Positions 33,401 to 45,455 of a stretch of 64,000 bases of DNA are shown one piece after another (position 1 is the first letter of the stretch; every line of letters begins with the position of its first letter). The translations under genes and the position numbers were made by a program. The notes beneath the pieces were generated by a model that did no database searches, was not told where the DNA came from, and saw only the letters and a list, made by a program, of their open reading frames with translations. The DNA lies in NCBI RefSeq assembly GCF_022376445.1, contig NW_025954992.1:248001-312000 (forward strand), given 5' to 3'. The stretch is from Fomitopsis serialis (Eukaryota; Basidiomycota; Agaricomycetes; Polyporales; Fomitopsidaceae).

Positions 33401-36400
33401 AGACTTTGCGCAGCCGTCATCTCGTGGGTTGTGTCCGAAGTGAGTACCTACTTCTTATACAATCTCAGTCCGCTAATAACTGTCTCGTGCAGGAACACAA
33501 TCTCGCCATCATGCTTCGTGATTATGTCGCAAAGGGGCGTAGTCTGCCGGGTGTGCGTGCAGGGTCCGAGATGCCAACATGGCCTTCACAAACACAAGCA
33601 CGACCCGCAATGACGAGCTCTACCAATGGCGGAGATTATGTTGCAGCGCGTCGAACCTTGCTCGAGAAACATGCATCGACATGGCTATTAGCACTCCACG
33701 ACTTGAATATAGACGATTATACGACGATGCTGTACGACGTACTCGTGGATATCGCTGAAGACGGCGAGTTGGCGGACGAATATTTCTTGGTAAGGATGCT
33801 GATGACAAACAAATGGTGCGCAAGTTGGTAGTTCCCGGATCTACTGAGCTCACAAACTCTCAGAAGCGACAACATGCTTCCGTAGATAAATTACTTGGCA
33901 TGATTGTCAAACTCAATCACGTCTCTGTTGTTTTCACTGCGTTCGACGACCTATTCAAATTGTGGCTAAGGAGAGCCCTTTCTCTGAGTCTAGACCTGGA
34001 GGTATGAGTGCATACTCCATGATTGCGCTGGTATGCTAACGAATCCCTTGACCCATAGCCTCTACCGTCTCTTGTGCGACTCTTTAACAGGGAGGTAGAG
34101 GCGACCCAACGCTTCAGCACTGTCGCAGAATCAAGGAGGTCGGTGGCAGACACATCCGACCTCGCCGCCAGCAGCGCATTGCGAGTGCTAGTGGAGACGG
34201 CGATGGGAAGTCAAGAAGGTTTTCAAGAAACCATTCACTGGTTGTGTCTTTGCGTCCGCTCCGGCGTGGATATCTCCGTTCAGACCTTTATGCAGCTAGC
34301 GTCACTTGCGCTGCGATTCGATACTGGCCTGGCAGACTGTTCTCTGTTGATCAAAGCTGTCATGTGGTCTACATGGCTGAGATCTGTGGGACGCCAGGAA
34401 CTTCAGTCGTTGGTGACGGAAATCCATGGACACCTCGCGCAGCAAGTCATCAGTGCTCTCCACGCAAGGGACAACGTCAGCAATATGTGAGCGTCGACGC
34501 TTCACATCGCTGACTATTTGCGATTACTGACAATGTAGACAATGTAGTATCACGCTTCTTAGGCACTCGCTGGCTATCTGTCTTCTCTTGTATGGTTGTG
34601 AGAGGAAGAACGTCTGGAGCTGGGACTCATAGCTGAAGCAGAGATTGCGGGATTACCGTCCAGGTGCGCATATGTATCTCCGCTCAGAACGCCCGAACCT
34701 TACGACCGGGAATAGACGGAAACTACATGCAAGGAACCTGACAATGTCAGATACGGTAGTCATCAGTACATCTTTCATGAGTCTCTTGCACAAATACGTG
34801 GAGACAGGCATCGACGAGATAGCTTGTCTGATTGCCAAGTTCCTTGACGCCTTCATGAACGAAGCACCCTTCATCGAGTCTTACGAGGTTGACAACTTTG
34901 TCTTGCAGAATGGCAATCTACTGTCTGACTGGTCAGTGAAATCAGACACAGTCATCTAATCATCTATCGACTCACGAATCTCACAGCGCCTGGCGATTCT
35001 ATGGCGTCCAGCAACCCGGTATCTCATTAGTCAGGCCTGCCCTCCTCCTACGCATCCTTGTGGTGGATCCCAACCCTCTACATGCGCTACTCGGCAGTGC
35101 CTTCGCCCGCGACAGTCCATGGGAAACAAGGTGCAATTGCTTAAAATCCACTGACGCCGCAGACTGATGTCTATCGATCCAGATTGCAGGCCGCCCTCCA
35201 TTGTTTTCGCGTTATTTTAGACGTCACCAATCCGGCCTTCAATGTCGAAGGACGTCAGTGGCGCACAAGCATCGTGACGATCATCTATCGCTTTTTCAGT
35301 TGCTTATGGGCCGATGACAGAGTACGTTCAAGCTATCCGGTTTGATTGAGATTGCTAATGCCACCAACAGGAAGAGGTCAGATCAGTTGTGGATACATGG
35401 TGCCATACGCTGTTGCAGGCCCACTTCGATGCCATAGCAGTATGCTGGCAGGACGTTCTGGCTACGTCGCCAATCTCTGACCGTGCGCAGCTAGTCTCGT
35501 TTCTGAATCAGCTGCAACCACATTTTCCTACGTGGCACTGTGAGCGCTCAATTCGTTACCTTCAAATTGTAATCTGAACCTCGACCAGTGCTACGCTGGG
35601 GAATAGTAACGGAGAGCCTAATCGAACATGATTTTATGCAACGGGACAATGATGAGCTGGCCGCAGATCACCTGGTGCGCCAAGTCCGCAATTCACAACA
35701 GGATTACTTATGTAGATCACTTACTGCCGTAGGCCATGTACGGGTTATCTTTTGAAGGGCCATCCGATGACCATGTACGCATGGACCCTGAGGTCGGTCA
35801 GTTGAAGGTATGCAGCTTACTACCACCTTCTGGCGTTCGGCCGATATAATTTGACCTAGATCTCGCTGCTTTCCCTGGCCTTACGAATGATCACCAGCGG
35901 AATAGCGATAGACCGCACGTCGCTCTTGAAGGTCAAGGACCAGCTCGTCCGGGTCATCGGCTTCCAAACGGTCTCGATGGTGCCAGCGCCCAACGGGCGT
36001 AGCTTTCACGTTCGCTTCCAAGATCTTGGTCGAGTCCCTGACTTGGCGTTAATATGCCTGAACGATCTCATGCTGGTACTTGACTCCGCACAATCATACG
36101 ATGTGGCACCTTCGATGATAGGCGGACATTACTTCGAAGACGAAACGACCTCGTCTCTGCTTGTCGGGTCGGTTTTTGTTGACGTGCTCATCGAGCTGTT
36201 GGTGTCAACTGAAGACATGATGGCACTCCCGTTCATCACCTCCAAGAACATTCTCAAGTCGTTCATCATCATCCTCTACAAGCATGACTTTGACAGTCGA
36301 CCACTCCGACATCTGCAAGCCGGTCTTCGCAAAGCTGTCCGTCGGACCTTGGATCTTGTCCTGGAGGATATCAACTACGAGCTGCGACAACTGGCCTTGT

Positions 36401-38590
36401 CAATCTGTCAAATATTCATCAAGCGATGGTCAACGATGGCAGGGAACTTCCCAATGTGAGTGTTCGTATATACTATGCTTGGTTATTCCTGAGTACCCTG
36501 GCAGCGAGGCTATCGAATCGGTGTTCAAACTCATGGCACGCCTCGATCACGAGCACAATGGGGACGACGTACTGGTCGAGCAGAGCAAGGCGTTTTTAGT
36601 TGCGGTGTTATCAGTGTAAGGTGGACTTCCTATTTGCGTACTCATGTTTGCTTATATCATTATCAAGCTTCGCATCCGGAGGGATAATGAACGCTTTGTT
36701 CAAAGTATGCTTACTATCGTTTTCCGTATTTCGCCCGCGCTAATACGTTCGTGAAGAGATCGTTGTCAGCGGATGCGTTCATCTGCCTGCGACATGCCCT
36801 TATGCCCAGTGGGAAGGCATCTCGTGGAGTCGCGATGCAAGGCGGACTCAAGGATATCCTTTTGCGCGACACGATGACCAAATCACTCGATAACGACCCA
36901 GACTCTTTCCAGACAGTCGTGGATAATGTGTGCACGTACGTGGAGGTGGTGCATCATACAGGGCTCAGCATGGACATGCTACAAGGTAACCCATACTCTT
37001 TCATGGAAATCCGTTTGTTACAACCACGCTCTCCACTTAGCTGTTGGTATCTGGCTCACCGGCGTTGCGCGCCGAGCCGCAGAATGGCCCCAAGGTACAA
37101 TTAACCCAGTCCCCTCATCATACTCGCGGACACTCTCATCCAGCACCACAAGGCACAAAGCCGAGTATGTGAACCCTTACTCGATCTGTTATTGTCACCT
37201 CATAAATCTGTAGGATCTACTAGGATACCTAGAAACTTTTCTGAGAGCAACACTGACTCGCTGTGCCATCTCGGCGGCGAGCCTCACGCGCGTTGTTGAG
37301 GTTACCTCCCAATTGTACCGAAGAGCGGCTGCCTCTGCACAGGGCACTGATGTACCGCTTGTCAACCCTATCCTGCTCGTCTTACTCGAGACAACTGCAG
37401 ATGGCGTGTACATAAGGGCCCGTGTATCCGGAACTACTCTCGCATCGTTATTCGAGGTGTGTAGAGCTTAGCATCCCAAGTCAGCCCTACTGATATACGC
37501 ATCACACTAGACGATGTCCGTCACGATCGCGGCGGGTCCAAACAATCCGAAAGCTGCTGTCCTTACTAATGAACAAGTCAACAAGCTTAGCGCGGATGCA
37601 CTCTCATTCTTGTGCCACGACAGCCAGCTGGGGCGTGACAACGTTACATTATTCACCTTTGATGCATTACTCGGTGCAGCCAATTTGCTGTGCGATATTG
37701 CCCAATATCAGACTGGTGCATTAAGGCTCTGGGTGAGTTACACGAAAGCCACGAAAGCTTGACACTAACAGGCCGACTAGCAACGCACCGCAACGCTTCG
37801 CGCGTGGAACATCCTGATTTTGGCTGCGCTGCAGAGTCGGCACAACAGGTCGGCGTCTCTAGTACTCGATCACTTCGCTTCTTTCGTACCCGCCTATTGC
37901 AACTCGTTGGCCGGCTTCCAGCGCCTCGCACCATCGTATCAAACACTGCAGCACAGTCCCAACCACACTGACATCAGCGGCGCATATGCCTCAATCAAAC
38001 TCTGGCTCTTGCTTGTGCAACACGTCGACGCTCAGAAGCAACGGTCCGCTGACGTTTTCGGTGATGTTCAGGAAGGGAATTTTCGAGGAATTGAGCCTAT
38101 GCTCACGTCGAAGATGATCTGGAACGAGCTATGGCCTCCATTCGAGAGAGTCATGAGCGTATTGGAAGCTGAAGTCTACGCGGGCAGCGTCACGGTAGGT
38201 GCCGTCTTCTCATGCTGGCCGACCGTGTTGAACTCTTTCCGCAGCCGATGGCCTCAACGGTGTGGACCTCTGTCGCCGATCTGTTGTTGTTCTTGCGCCA
38301 GTCGCGCTCGGTCGTTCTTGATGCATCATCAGAGCTCATTATACTAGAGCGACTCCGAGGCGTCATGCGAGGCGAATCTAAGGTTGGTCCGAAGCGGTCT
38401 GCTCCCTGCCTAGTATTGATCAGGTTTACAGCTTATGCGTGTGACGCGCAGTATGAGTGGACCGCCTCCAGATCTCCCGTTCGATTACTTCGTCAATCAG
38501 GTTGTGACTGAGCTGCGCGCGGAAGACAAGCTGTTTGCTGCTCACCGACAGGATACGGCTCCAGAGAGAGGGCGACGAATAGTGAGCTAA
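30448..38590 (+). CDS. Very large C1-domain protein, possibly UNC80-related
   Basis: A gene of about 8.1 kb with many short introns, encoding roughly 2,400 residues. The N-terminus (MTTPVLRVDTSVVDARRD) is Ser-rich and disordered. Near 32340-32530 lies a C1 (phorbol-ester/DAG-type) zinc finger: His, 12 residues, C-x2-C, 13 residues, C-x2-C-x4-H-x2-C, with the last Cys 10 rather than 7 residues on. A similar Cys/His cluster (CHAC, CPFC, HFDC) just precedes it near 32145-32225. The rest is alpha-helical in character, without catalytic motifs, and suggests an ARM/HEAT-like scaffold. It ends RQDTAPERGRRIVS at 38590. The first intron (30999-31051) appears to use a GC donor. Size and helical repeats recall UNC80-type proteins, which in animals serve a cation channel, but I could not confirm this; scaffold is the safe description. 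Confidence 0.7.
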
Positions 38591-38717
38591 AATGGACAAC
38601 AGACTGTCGAGACTGCTGCGCAGTGTATAGCTATTTAATACAACGTACATATAGACCCGTGTAACAGTGATCACCTTCGCCGTGTAAGCAAAGTGGTCTA
38701 TTGCTGCTGGTCCTTGA
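38591..38717. other. Short convergent gap between the C1 gene and DPM2
   Basis: Only 127 nt separate two converging stop codons, so the 3' UTRs probably overlap. Confidence 0.5.
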
Positions 38718-38982
38718 CTATCGCGAGGCCAAGGAAAGTGATATAGCTGATATGCCGACAACCAAGACGAATGCTGGTATGCGCACAGCCCACTCGCGCG
38801 AGGGAAAGTATTCGTGTACGGGACTGGAAACGTCGAAGAAGGGCTGTGAACACAGCGTCATGAGAATCTCATAGGCTACTATCAGAGACTAGACTCACCA
38901 ACAGGATCGTCCAAGCTGTATAATAAATGAAGATCGATGCAGAAGCGAACAGCATCGCTCCTCCCGTGGCTTTGTCGCTCAT
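38718..38982 (-). CDS. DPM2: Dolichol-phosphate mannose synthase regulatory subunit DPM2
   Basis: Two exons split by a 55-nt intron (38844-38898) encode 69 residues. The protein has two membrane spans: MLFASASIFIYYTAWTILL and IPAFVLVVGISAISLSLA. Between them lies PFFDVSSPVHEYFPSREWAV, matching the loop typical of DPM2 (PFvd..h.....FP.r.yA). DPM2 is an ER membrane protein that stabilises dolichol-phosphate mannose synthase, which supplies mannose for N-glycans, O-mannosylation and GPI anchors. The start at 38982 gives MSDKATGGA. The length is slightly below that of the human protein (84 residues). The frame is intact. Confidence 0.93.
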
Positions 38983-39526
38983 GGCCTAGCGGTCAAGGTG
39001 TGTCGACGCGTCGAATATGTATGATAGTAATCCGTTTACCATGGGTCTTCGACTGAACTGTCCCAACCAGAAGTATCGGGGAAGGAGGGTTGCGATCCCG
39101 GGCTCGTTCTCCTCAATCTGAGTTCCCTGCCACTGCTCCTCGATGTACGAGCAGGACTCCGATATTCCAAATACAGGTGCGCATATCATGTAGAGGAGTT
39201 GCCGTTGTTTCCCAGAGATCGACGCTTCACCGGGGCATGGGACGGACGTCGACTCGAACGACAGACGTGTCCTACCTACGCCTCATCACTATATGAGTCA
39301 CGTGGGCGTTATACGCGTCCGTCGCGAGCAGCCACCTCGGACAACCAGCCTATGCAGTGTCCCCGCGAGCACACGGCCGCATCCCCTCTTCGACCTGACA
39401 AGATCGCCTCGCAAAGCAAACTGCTACGAGATCCACTGACCAACGACCTCGCAGTCGCTTCGTGCGCAAGAGTGAATCGCGGACCCTACCATCCAGTCCG
39501 CTGCAACCTCCACTCGCACTCTTGGC
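38983..39526. other. Divergent promoter region, DPM2 / TRS120
   Basis: Between two divergently transcribed secretory-pathway genes. A 67-codon frame on the minus strand (38986-39189) has no recognisable motif and lies directly upstream of DPM2, so it is more likely 5' UTR. Confidence 0.45.
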
Positions 39527-42500
39527 ATGGAACCCCCTGCATTCGCATCTCTTGCTCACGTACAAATACTCCTATTACCTGTTGGGAGCATCCGTCGGTC
39601 GACCTTTGATCGATGGGCATCGGAACTCCGAAGTATTGAGAGTATACCTCTGGGTGATATACCGGCCGAGTCGAAGGATGAACGGGGTGAGTACCCTTTA
39701 GGCTTCCGTCACATTGTGCTCATCTCCATCATAGCCCGCTTTATGCCCAGCCCTCTCGCTAGCGGTCACATTCACTTGAGCTACCAATCCCATGCTCCTG
39801 CCGCAGCGCATAATCCCCTCGCCCTGTTTCGCCCCTCTGAATTTCCCTTAGGTGTTGTTGGGATCGCTTCCTGCTCGCATTCGGACTCTATATCGACGAC
39901 CCTGGCATCTTTCAAGTCTACTGTGAAGGATTTGTCGTTACACAAGGCAACTTTCCCTGTCTCCCAGAACTGTTTCGTTTTCGAGGAGAATGACGCGAAC
40001 CTGGATCTTGGAGACAAGTTTCCTGGGCTTGTTGTCATTCCTAGTATGATGGCCAACAAGCGTGTGCATATTAGCACACTACTCGCTGGCTTGTGCTCCC
40101 AAATACTCGGCGATTTTGCAACAGTGGTCAGTGCGATCATGCTACGTCCTATACTGCTCATGCAACTGTGACAGATGCAATCACTAGAGAGCCCACTTGG
40201 TAATGAGTATCTCAACGCTTCATTGTTCCCTTCCTTTCCATCAGCGTCAGATCTACCGCGGTCCTTAGATCCGGAGACTGCGCATCGAGACTCGCTACCT
40301 CCATTGCCTTCGTTCAACAGTCAACCAGATTTAGGCACCACGAATGGTTCAGCCAAACACAAGACACCTGCGGCTCTCAAGCGCATGTCATCTGGGCCTG
40401 GTCTTGTCCCGAGCCGGACGGCAAGTCTGCCTAGCACTCCTGTGACGGCGAAGAAAAGACCCAATATCATCGGAACGGCTTCGTCTCACGGGCGGCTCTT
40501 CAAGGTGCTCGCAGACTTGTTTCTAATGGCGGGAAGGCACGCAGACTCACAAATATGGTACGTCATAAGCTCTTGTCGTGGTTGACGGCGTCCAATCTCT
40601 CATTGCGACCCCTACAGGTACACGGAAGCAATCGCCCTCTTCAAAGGGTCCCCTCATGATACTGCATGGCATGCGGCAGCTCTGGAAGGTCTGGCCACCA
40701 TACCTGTCATCGAAGCATGGTCATCCGGCAGTGCAACGGTCGGTTGATTATTTTGATAGCTGAGTCGACATTGATTCTGTGACAATGCAGGCAAATGGTA
40801 CCGACGAGAAAGAGCCGTGGCAAGACATCGTAGACAAGCTGACCCAGGCTACTTCTCTCTACCACAAGAGTACACCTCATTCCGAACCCGAGCGGGCGTT
40901 ACCCCTGCTCGCATATCTTTACTCTCGATCTGTCATCCGGCATACATCGCTGCTTTTTGCTATATGGTCTGCCAAGGGGTGGGGCCCCCATGCTTTTGGG
41001 AAGATGGTGCATCCGGGAGCCAATCCCTACTTGTCTTCCAGCACGGCGTTATCCAATACCGACCACAACGGTGTCACCGTAACCGTAGTCAATGGTCGTA
41101 CGAGGGCGTCATACGCCGAGCTAGAACGCCTCGCCACCATCACTGGGATCACTCGTACGCAAATCGCTGGAATACTCTCCCAAGTCCATGGTCCCTGGCT
41201 GCTCCATGTCCCAGCTCGAGAACGGATCGGCGTACTGCAGACAGTCGCAGGCATGTTCGGTGCACTCGGCTATCTTCGTAAAGAGGCCTATATCCTTCGA
41301 GAGCTCCTCGGTTCTATCATGGATCTAATCGTGTGCGGACGAGGGGAAAGCAGTGGGGCTCGCGCATCCGGGGTTGGTCTTGGCATTCAAGGTGCACCGA
41401 TGAGTAAGGCCTCAACCACATCGGGGACAGTTGGGGTGCGAGAGAACCCGAGAGTGGAAGGGAATGAGAGCGTGTTGCGGATCATCAAGCATATCTGCAG
41501 GGTCCATGGTGTAGACATTGAGTCTGTCAAACTCGTCGACATCGGCGCCCTTGCGGCAGAGTCCAATGGCGATGCCGCTGACGATGCAGAAGAGGAAGAT
41601 TCAACTGAGCCACCCCAAGACCCCTTCGGGTGGCCAGAGCTGCAGATCGGCATCATCCGGGAAGCTATTGCTGTCGCAGAGGCACTACCGGGTGAGCTGT
41701 CTCATCAGGACTTCAGGGATTTTGATTGACAATATTGCTGTAGACTATCCCTCGGTGGCTCAGTTTTCACTGTCTTCTCTCAGGACACTACACCCGTCAT
41801 GAGTCAGAGCGATCAGATTCATCTGTACCACACAGCAACACGCGCTCTGACCACGGCAATTCGAAGAGGAGACAGACGAACGGTAGAGTATTGGGCTGGC
41901 AAGCCCATTGTCAGTATCGAAATGCTGCCGTACGTCAGGCAACCTCTCTGTGAAGGCACTTGCTGATTCGATGTCATCCAGCCTACCTCTTATTCGTTTG
42001 CCAATCGAAAAGCCACTGTCACTACTAGCCCGGGCGGGTGATCAGCCAGGTGTAAACACCATCCTGACAGGCGCCAAGGATCCTTTCTTGTACAACCCAC
42101 GGAAGGTCGCGCCAGGACAGGTAGTTAATCACGAAAGGCACCGCGCATAACTTGGCTGATCTTGGCACCTCCGTCCAGACCCAAAGCGTTTTGGTGCAGA
42201 ACGAGAGATTCGAGGTTGTCATGACTCTCAGGAATCCGTTCGTGTTCGACCTCCAATTGGAGAGCCTTGCTTTGAGGTACGGGTCTGTATATCACATTGA
42301 TTCTGGCTCGACTCATCATTTGCCCCAGTACATACGGCGTGCGGATTGAATCAGAAGCAATGCCTATCACCATTCCAGCCAACACCTATCATCCTGTCAC
42401 GATGACCGGCAAGGCTGTTGAACCCGGCACGTTGACGATTCGAGGATGTGTTGTCCAGGCACCAGGAGGCCTGCCCCGCGAATATGTACTCCCGCTTTCG

Positions 42501-44350
42501 ACTGAGGAGGCAGAGGAGACACGGTCGCGCAGACGTAGTGCGATCGAGTCTGAAGTGGGGCGGGCCAAGTACGCAGGTCTTGAGTCTCTCCCTTGGAAGA
42601 GGATGAGCAAGCGGGACAGCAAACAGGCTTCCAAGACGGCTTCCCTCTGGTTCCTGGAGTGCAAGGTCGTACCGGAGCAGCCCCTATTGCGGATACGACG
42701 GACATCACTTACTCATGCAGCAGTGATGTTATACAACGGCGAAACGTCAGTCGATACTGCTCTTGAGATACTTGATTTTGAGGTGACAATTTGCCCAGAT
42801 CAACAATACGTCTCACCTTGGAGAACGTTTCGTCACTCCCTATAGATCTCATCCGCCTCACATTCGACGACTCGACGATTGCACCAGGACAGCAAGCCCT
42901 CGCTGAGGGGGAGTTGTCCGTTTTCGAGACGTACGAGACGGAGTACGACCTCATCCACAGGCCTGTGTTCTCATGGGACAATGAGCGCGACACCTCTCGG
43001 GTCGATCCCGGCGAGAAGACCACTGTGTCTGTGAAGTGCTTCGGCAAGGTGGGATGGTGAGTGCAATGGATCAGCTTTCATGCGACCAATCTCAGACATG
43101 CACATCCAGTACAAGCGGGGCCGTCCACCTCTCCTACGCCTACATTCATCGACATCAGGAAATGCTGGAGGAGAAGCCGCCAGACGTCTTCCACACGAGG
43201 CAGCTCTCATATCCGGTCGTTGTGACCGTCTATCATATGCTCGAGTGCCACGCCATGGATATCTCTCCGTACTCAAGGGTTACCGCGTTTGCGTCGACAA
43301 CTCAAGATGACGATGACCCCCCGCTGGCAGGGCTCGAAGAGCACTCTTCGATGTCGATGACGTGGCAGACTGGTGCCTCTTTTCCGTCGACGTGCGAAAT
43401 ACGTATGGCTCGCCCTTCGAGGTGACATTCGAGCGGAAAGAACCTGGTGAGTGGACACACATACAGAAAGCGGGCACGTAGTCACGGACTGCTACTTAAG
43501 ACCACATGTCAACAACCGCTCTCGTGCCTCCTGGATCAACAACACGGTATGTGACCTTGAGGGAGAAGTAGAATGGCGCATTGACCTGGCTGTAGCATCG
43601 TACTTCCAGTCAGGAAGATTCTCCTGTCTGAAGAGCAAACGTCACGACCGATACCCACTCTGTCAGACAGACAGTTTGTGGTCGTCAAGTCCAACCTCTC
43701 CTCCGCAGAGGAGAAAGCTCAGCGGGAGCTGTTTTGGTACCGAGAAGAACTCTTCAAGACAGTACAAGGACGATGGCGAGAAGTGAGTCATGCAACTACG
43801 CAGGATCGCTCAAGCTCACATCACTACAGACTGGGGGACTGCGGTCAGGCGAGCTATCACTACGGCAGCAACGTATGACGCACCCAATGCTTAAAGCATT
43901 GTGCACGGAGACGGCAAGAGTACAGATGTCGCTCATTCGCTACGACGGCGAGGCTGCGACACCTATCGCCGTGGACCCATCAGGATCAAAATACCTTCCG
44001 CCACCAAACGAATTCGTCTACCTCAGGACGAAGGTCACGAATCTTTCACGTGAGTGCTCACTGTGCTCGATAGCTCCTCAGCTGACCCCGTTATAGCCGC
44101 AGAGCTGGTGCTAGTCGCGAACCTTTCCTTGGAGCCTGCGCAACATACGATATACCAAGGAGTGCTAACAGACATCCCTATGGGACGATTAGCTCCCGGG
44201 GAGTCATACGAAACGGAGCTACCAGTCGCATTCTTGTCTCGCGGGCGATTCGACGTACTCACTGAAATTCGGGCACTCAACGTCTCGGACAGCTCCAGCC
44301 CTATTGGACGTGGAGACTTGCGGGCCGTGGTTGAAACGGACTTCTCATAA
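39527..44350 (+). CDS. TRS120: TRAPP complex subunit TRS120 (TRAPPC9)
   Basis: A specific subunit of the TRAPPII tethering complex, which activates Rab GTPases at the late Golgi. The start at 39527 gives MEPPAFASLAHVQILLLPVG and the conserved N-terminus FDRWASELRSIESIPLGDI, ARFMPSPLASGHIHLSYQSH and VSQNCFVFEENDANLDLGDK. The central region carries GRLFKVLADLFLMAGRHADS, YTEAIALFKGSPHDTAWHAA and ALEGLATIPVIEAWSS, which read as TPR-like helices, then TSLLFAIWSAKGWGPHAF and GPWLLHVPARERIGVLQTVA. The C-terminal half consists of beta-rich Ig-like segments (RIRRTSLTHAAVMLYNGE; NTYGSPFEVTFE). It ends GDLRAVVETDFS at 44350. Many short introns interrupt it. One base appears lost between about 43330 and 43350, before ALFDVDDVADWCLFSVDV. 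Confidence 0.92.
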
Positions 44351-44568
44351 GTAGCACGTACCCGATGCCCCCCGCATGGGCGTTTGCCTTAGGCCAACGA
44401 GGCCTTTCCTTCGTACAACTTGCGGAACATCTCCCGTTATTACGTGTACTAGCCAGTGTACACCGCACGGAACAAGAAGACAGGACGGTGTAGGATAGTG
44501 TACAGGAGGGCTTACAACAGTCCTTATGTACTGCGACCCCGAGGCGGTAGCAAGAAATGGACCGGATA

Positions 44569-45123
44569 TCAATCGAAATCGGAGTCTTCCTGTCTGAACG
44601 CAGCACTGTATGCTAGAATAGTACCGTAGACCAGCCTAGGCGAATATATGAGCTCGATAATGCCGATGAGCGACGCGAGGCGACATACCCTCCCCCAATG
44701 ATCGACATGGCGCATGCTCCCGGGCGGATTACGTCGGAGTGGGCGAGGACGAGAGGGAAGGCGAACCCCGTCACTACGATGATAGAGGTTATGAAGCGTG
44801 CCAGGTCACCCCGTCCTGGGCCATCATAGTCTGCAGAGAACTCGTCGCCTCCGCAGCTCGCCGACAGCGCGTTGGGTAGAGGTGCGAGTACAAATGTTAA
44901 TGCTATAGACAAGAGATTAAAGGAAGCCAGAACAGTTATGACATTGGTACTGACCGACAAGTAGAGGAAGCCAGTTCGCCCACAACGCGCAGGAGAGGAT
45001 GATGAGTAGGAAGCCCACAGCAAGCACGAACGATAGGAGGATGACGGCTATAGCAGTCCTAGGTGAATAGGTTTCCAGTATCCTTCAGAATGTATACATA
45101 CTTTTGATGCCTGCGTGGGCCAT
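44569..45123 (-). CDS. VPS55: VPS55/LEPROT-family endosomal membrane protein
   Basis: A small four-span membrane protein that acts in late-endosome-to-vacuole sorting. The start at 45123 gives MAHAGIK. After a short intron comes span 1, TAIAVILLSFVLAVGFLLII, with LSCALWANWLPLL. The next exon has LTFVLAPLPNALSASCGGDE and FITSIIVVTGFAFPLVLAHS. The third intron (GTATGT to CCTAG) must be removed to join SIIGGG to LVYGTILAYSAAFRQEDSDF; reading through it gives false residues. The stop is at 44569-44571. Spans, the LP.N.L motif after the second helix and the GG.LVYGTI ending fit VPS55. A 13-nt tandem duplication lies in the sequence just upstream. Confidence 0.93.
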
Positions 45124-45455
45124 GGTGATACAGAGGGTAAGGGTAGCTCGCTTCAGGAGTCGTTCCGCAGAGTCGTTCCGCAGGTTGAAGCAGGGCCCGT
45201 CGCGCGCCGCCGTGGCTGCTAGACCATCGCGGCCGAGAGTGGTTGCTAACGTAAGCACAATACACTGGCGCCCACACTGTAGAGTGTACCGTATTCCTGG
45301 TCGACATCCACGGGCTCAAAGCCTCAGGCCTCAACGAACAGCTCCAGAGTGCGATACAGAGGTGCTGAAAGAAGTGGTATTCGGACATATAATACAGGGT
45401 CATAAGATTATGAGAACGGCTACACGGGTGGAGGATGCTATACATAGGACATGCA
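45124..45455. other. VPS55 upstream region / kinesin-5 3' flank
   Basis: Contains a tandem repeat of AGTCGTTCCGCAG (two copies near 45158-45183) just upstream of the VPS55 start. No gene is seen. Confidence 0.5.
45158..45183. repeat. Two-copy tandem repeat of 13 nt
   Basis: The unit AGTCGTTCCGCAG occurs twice in direct succession, in the presumed 5' UTR or promoter of VPS55. Confidence 0.75.
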
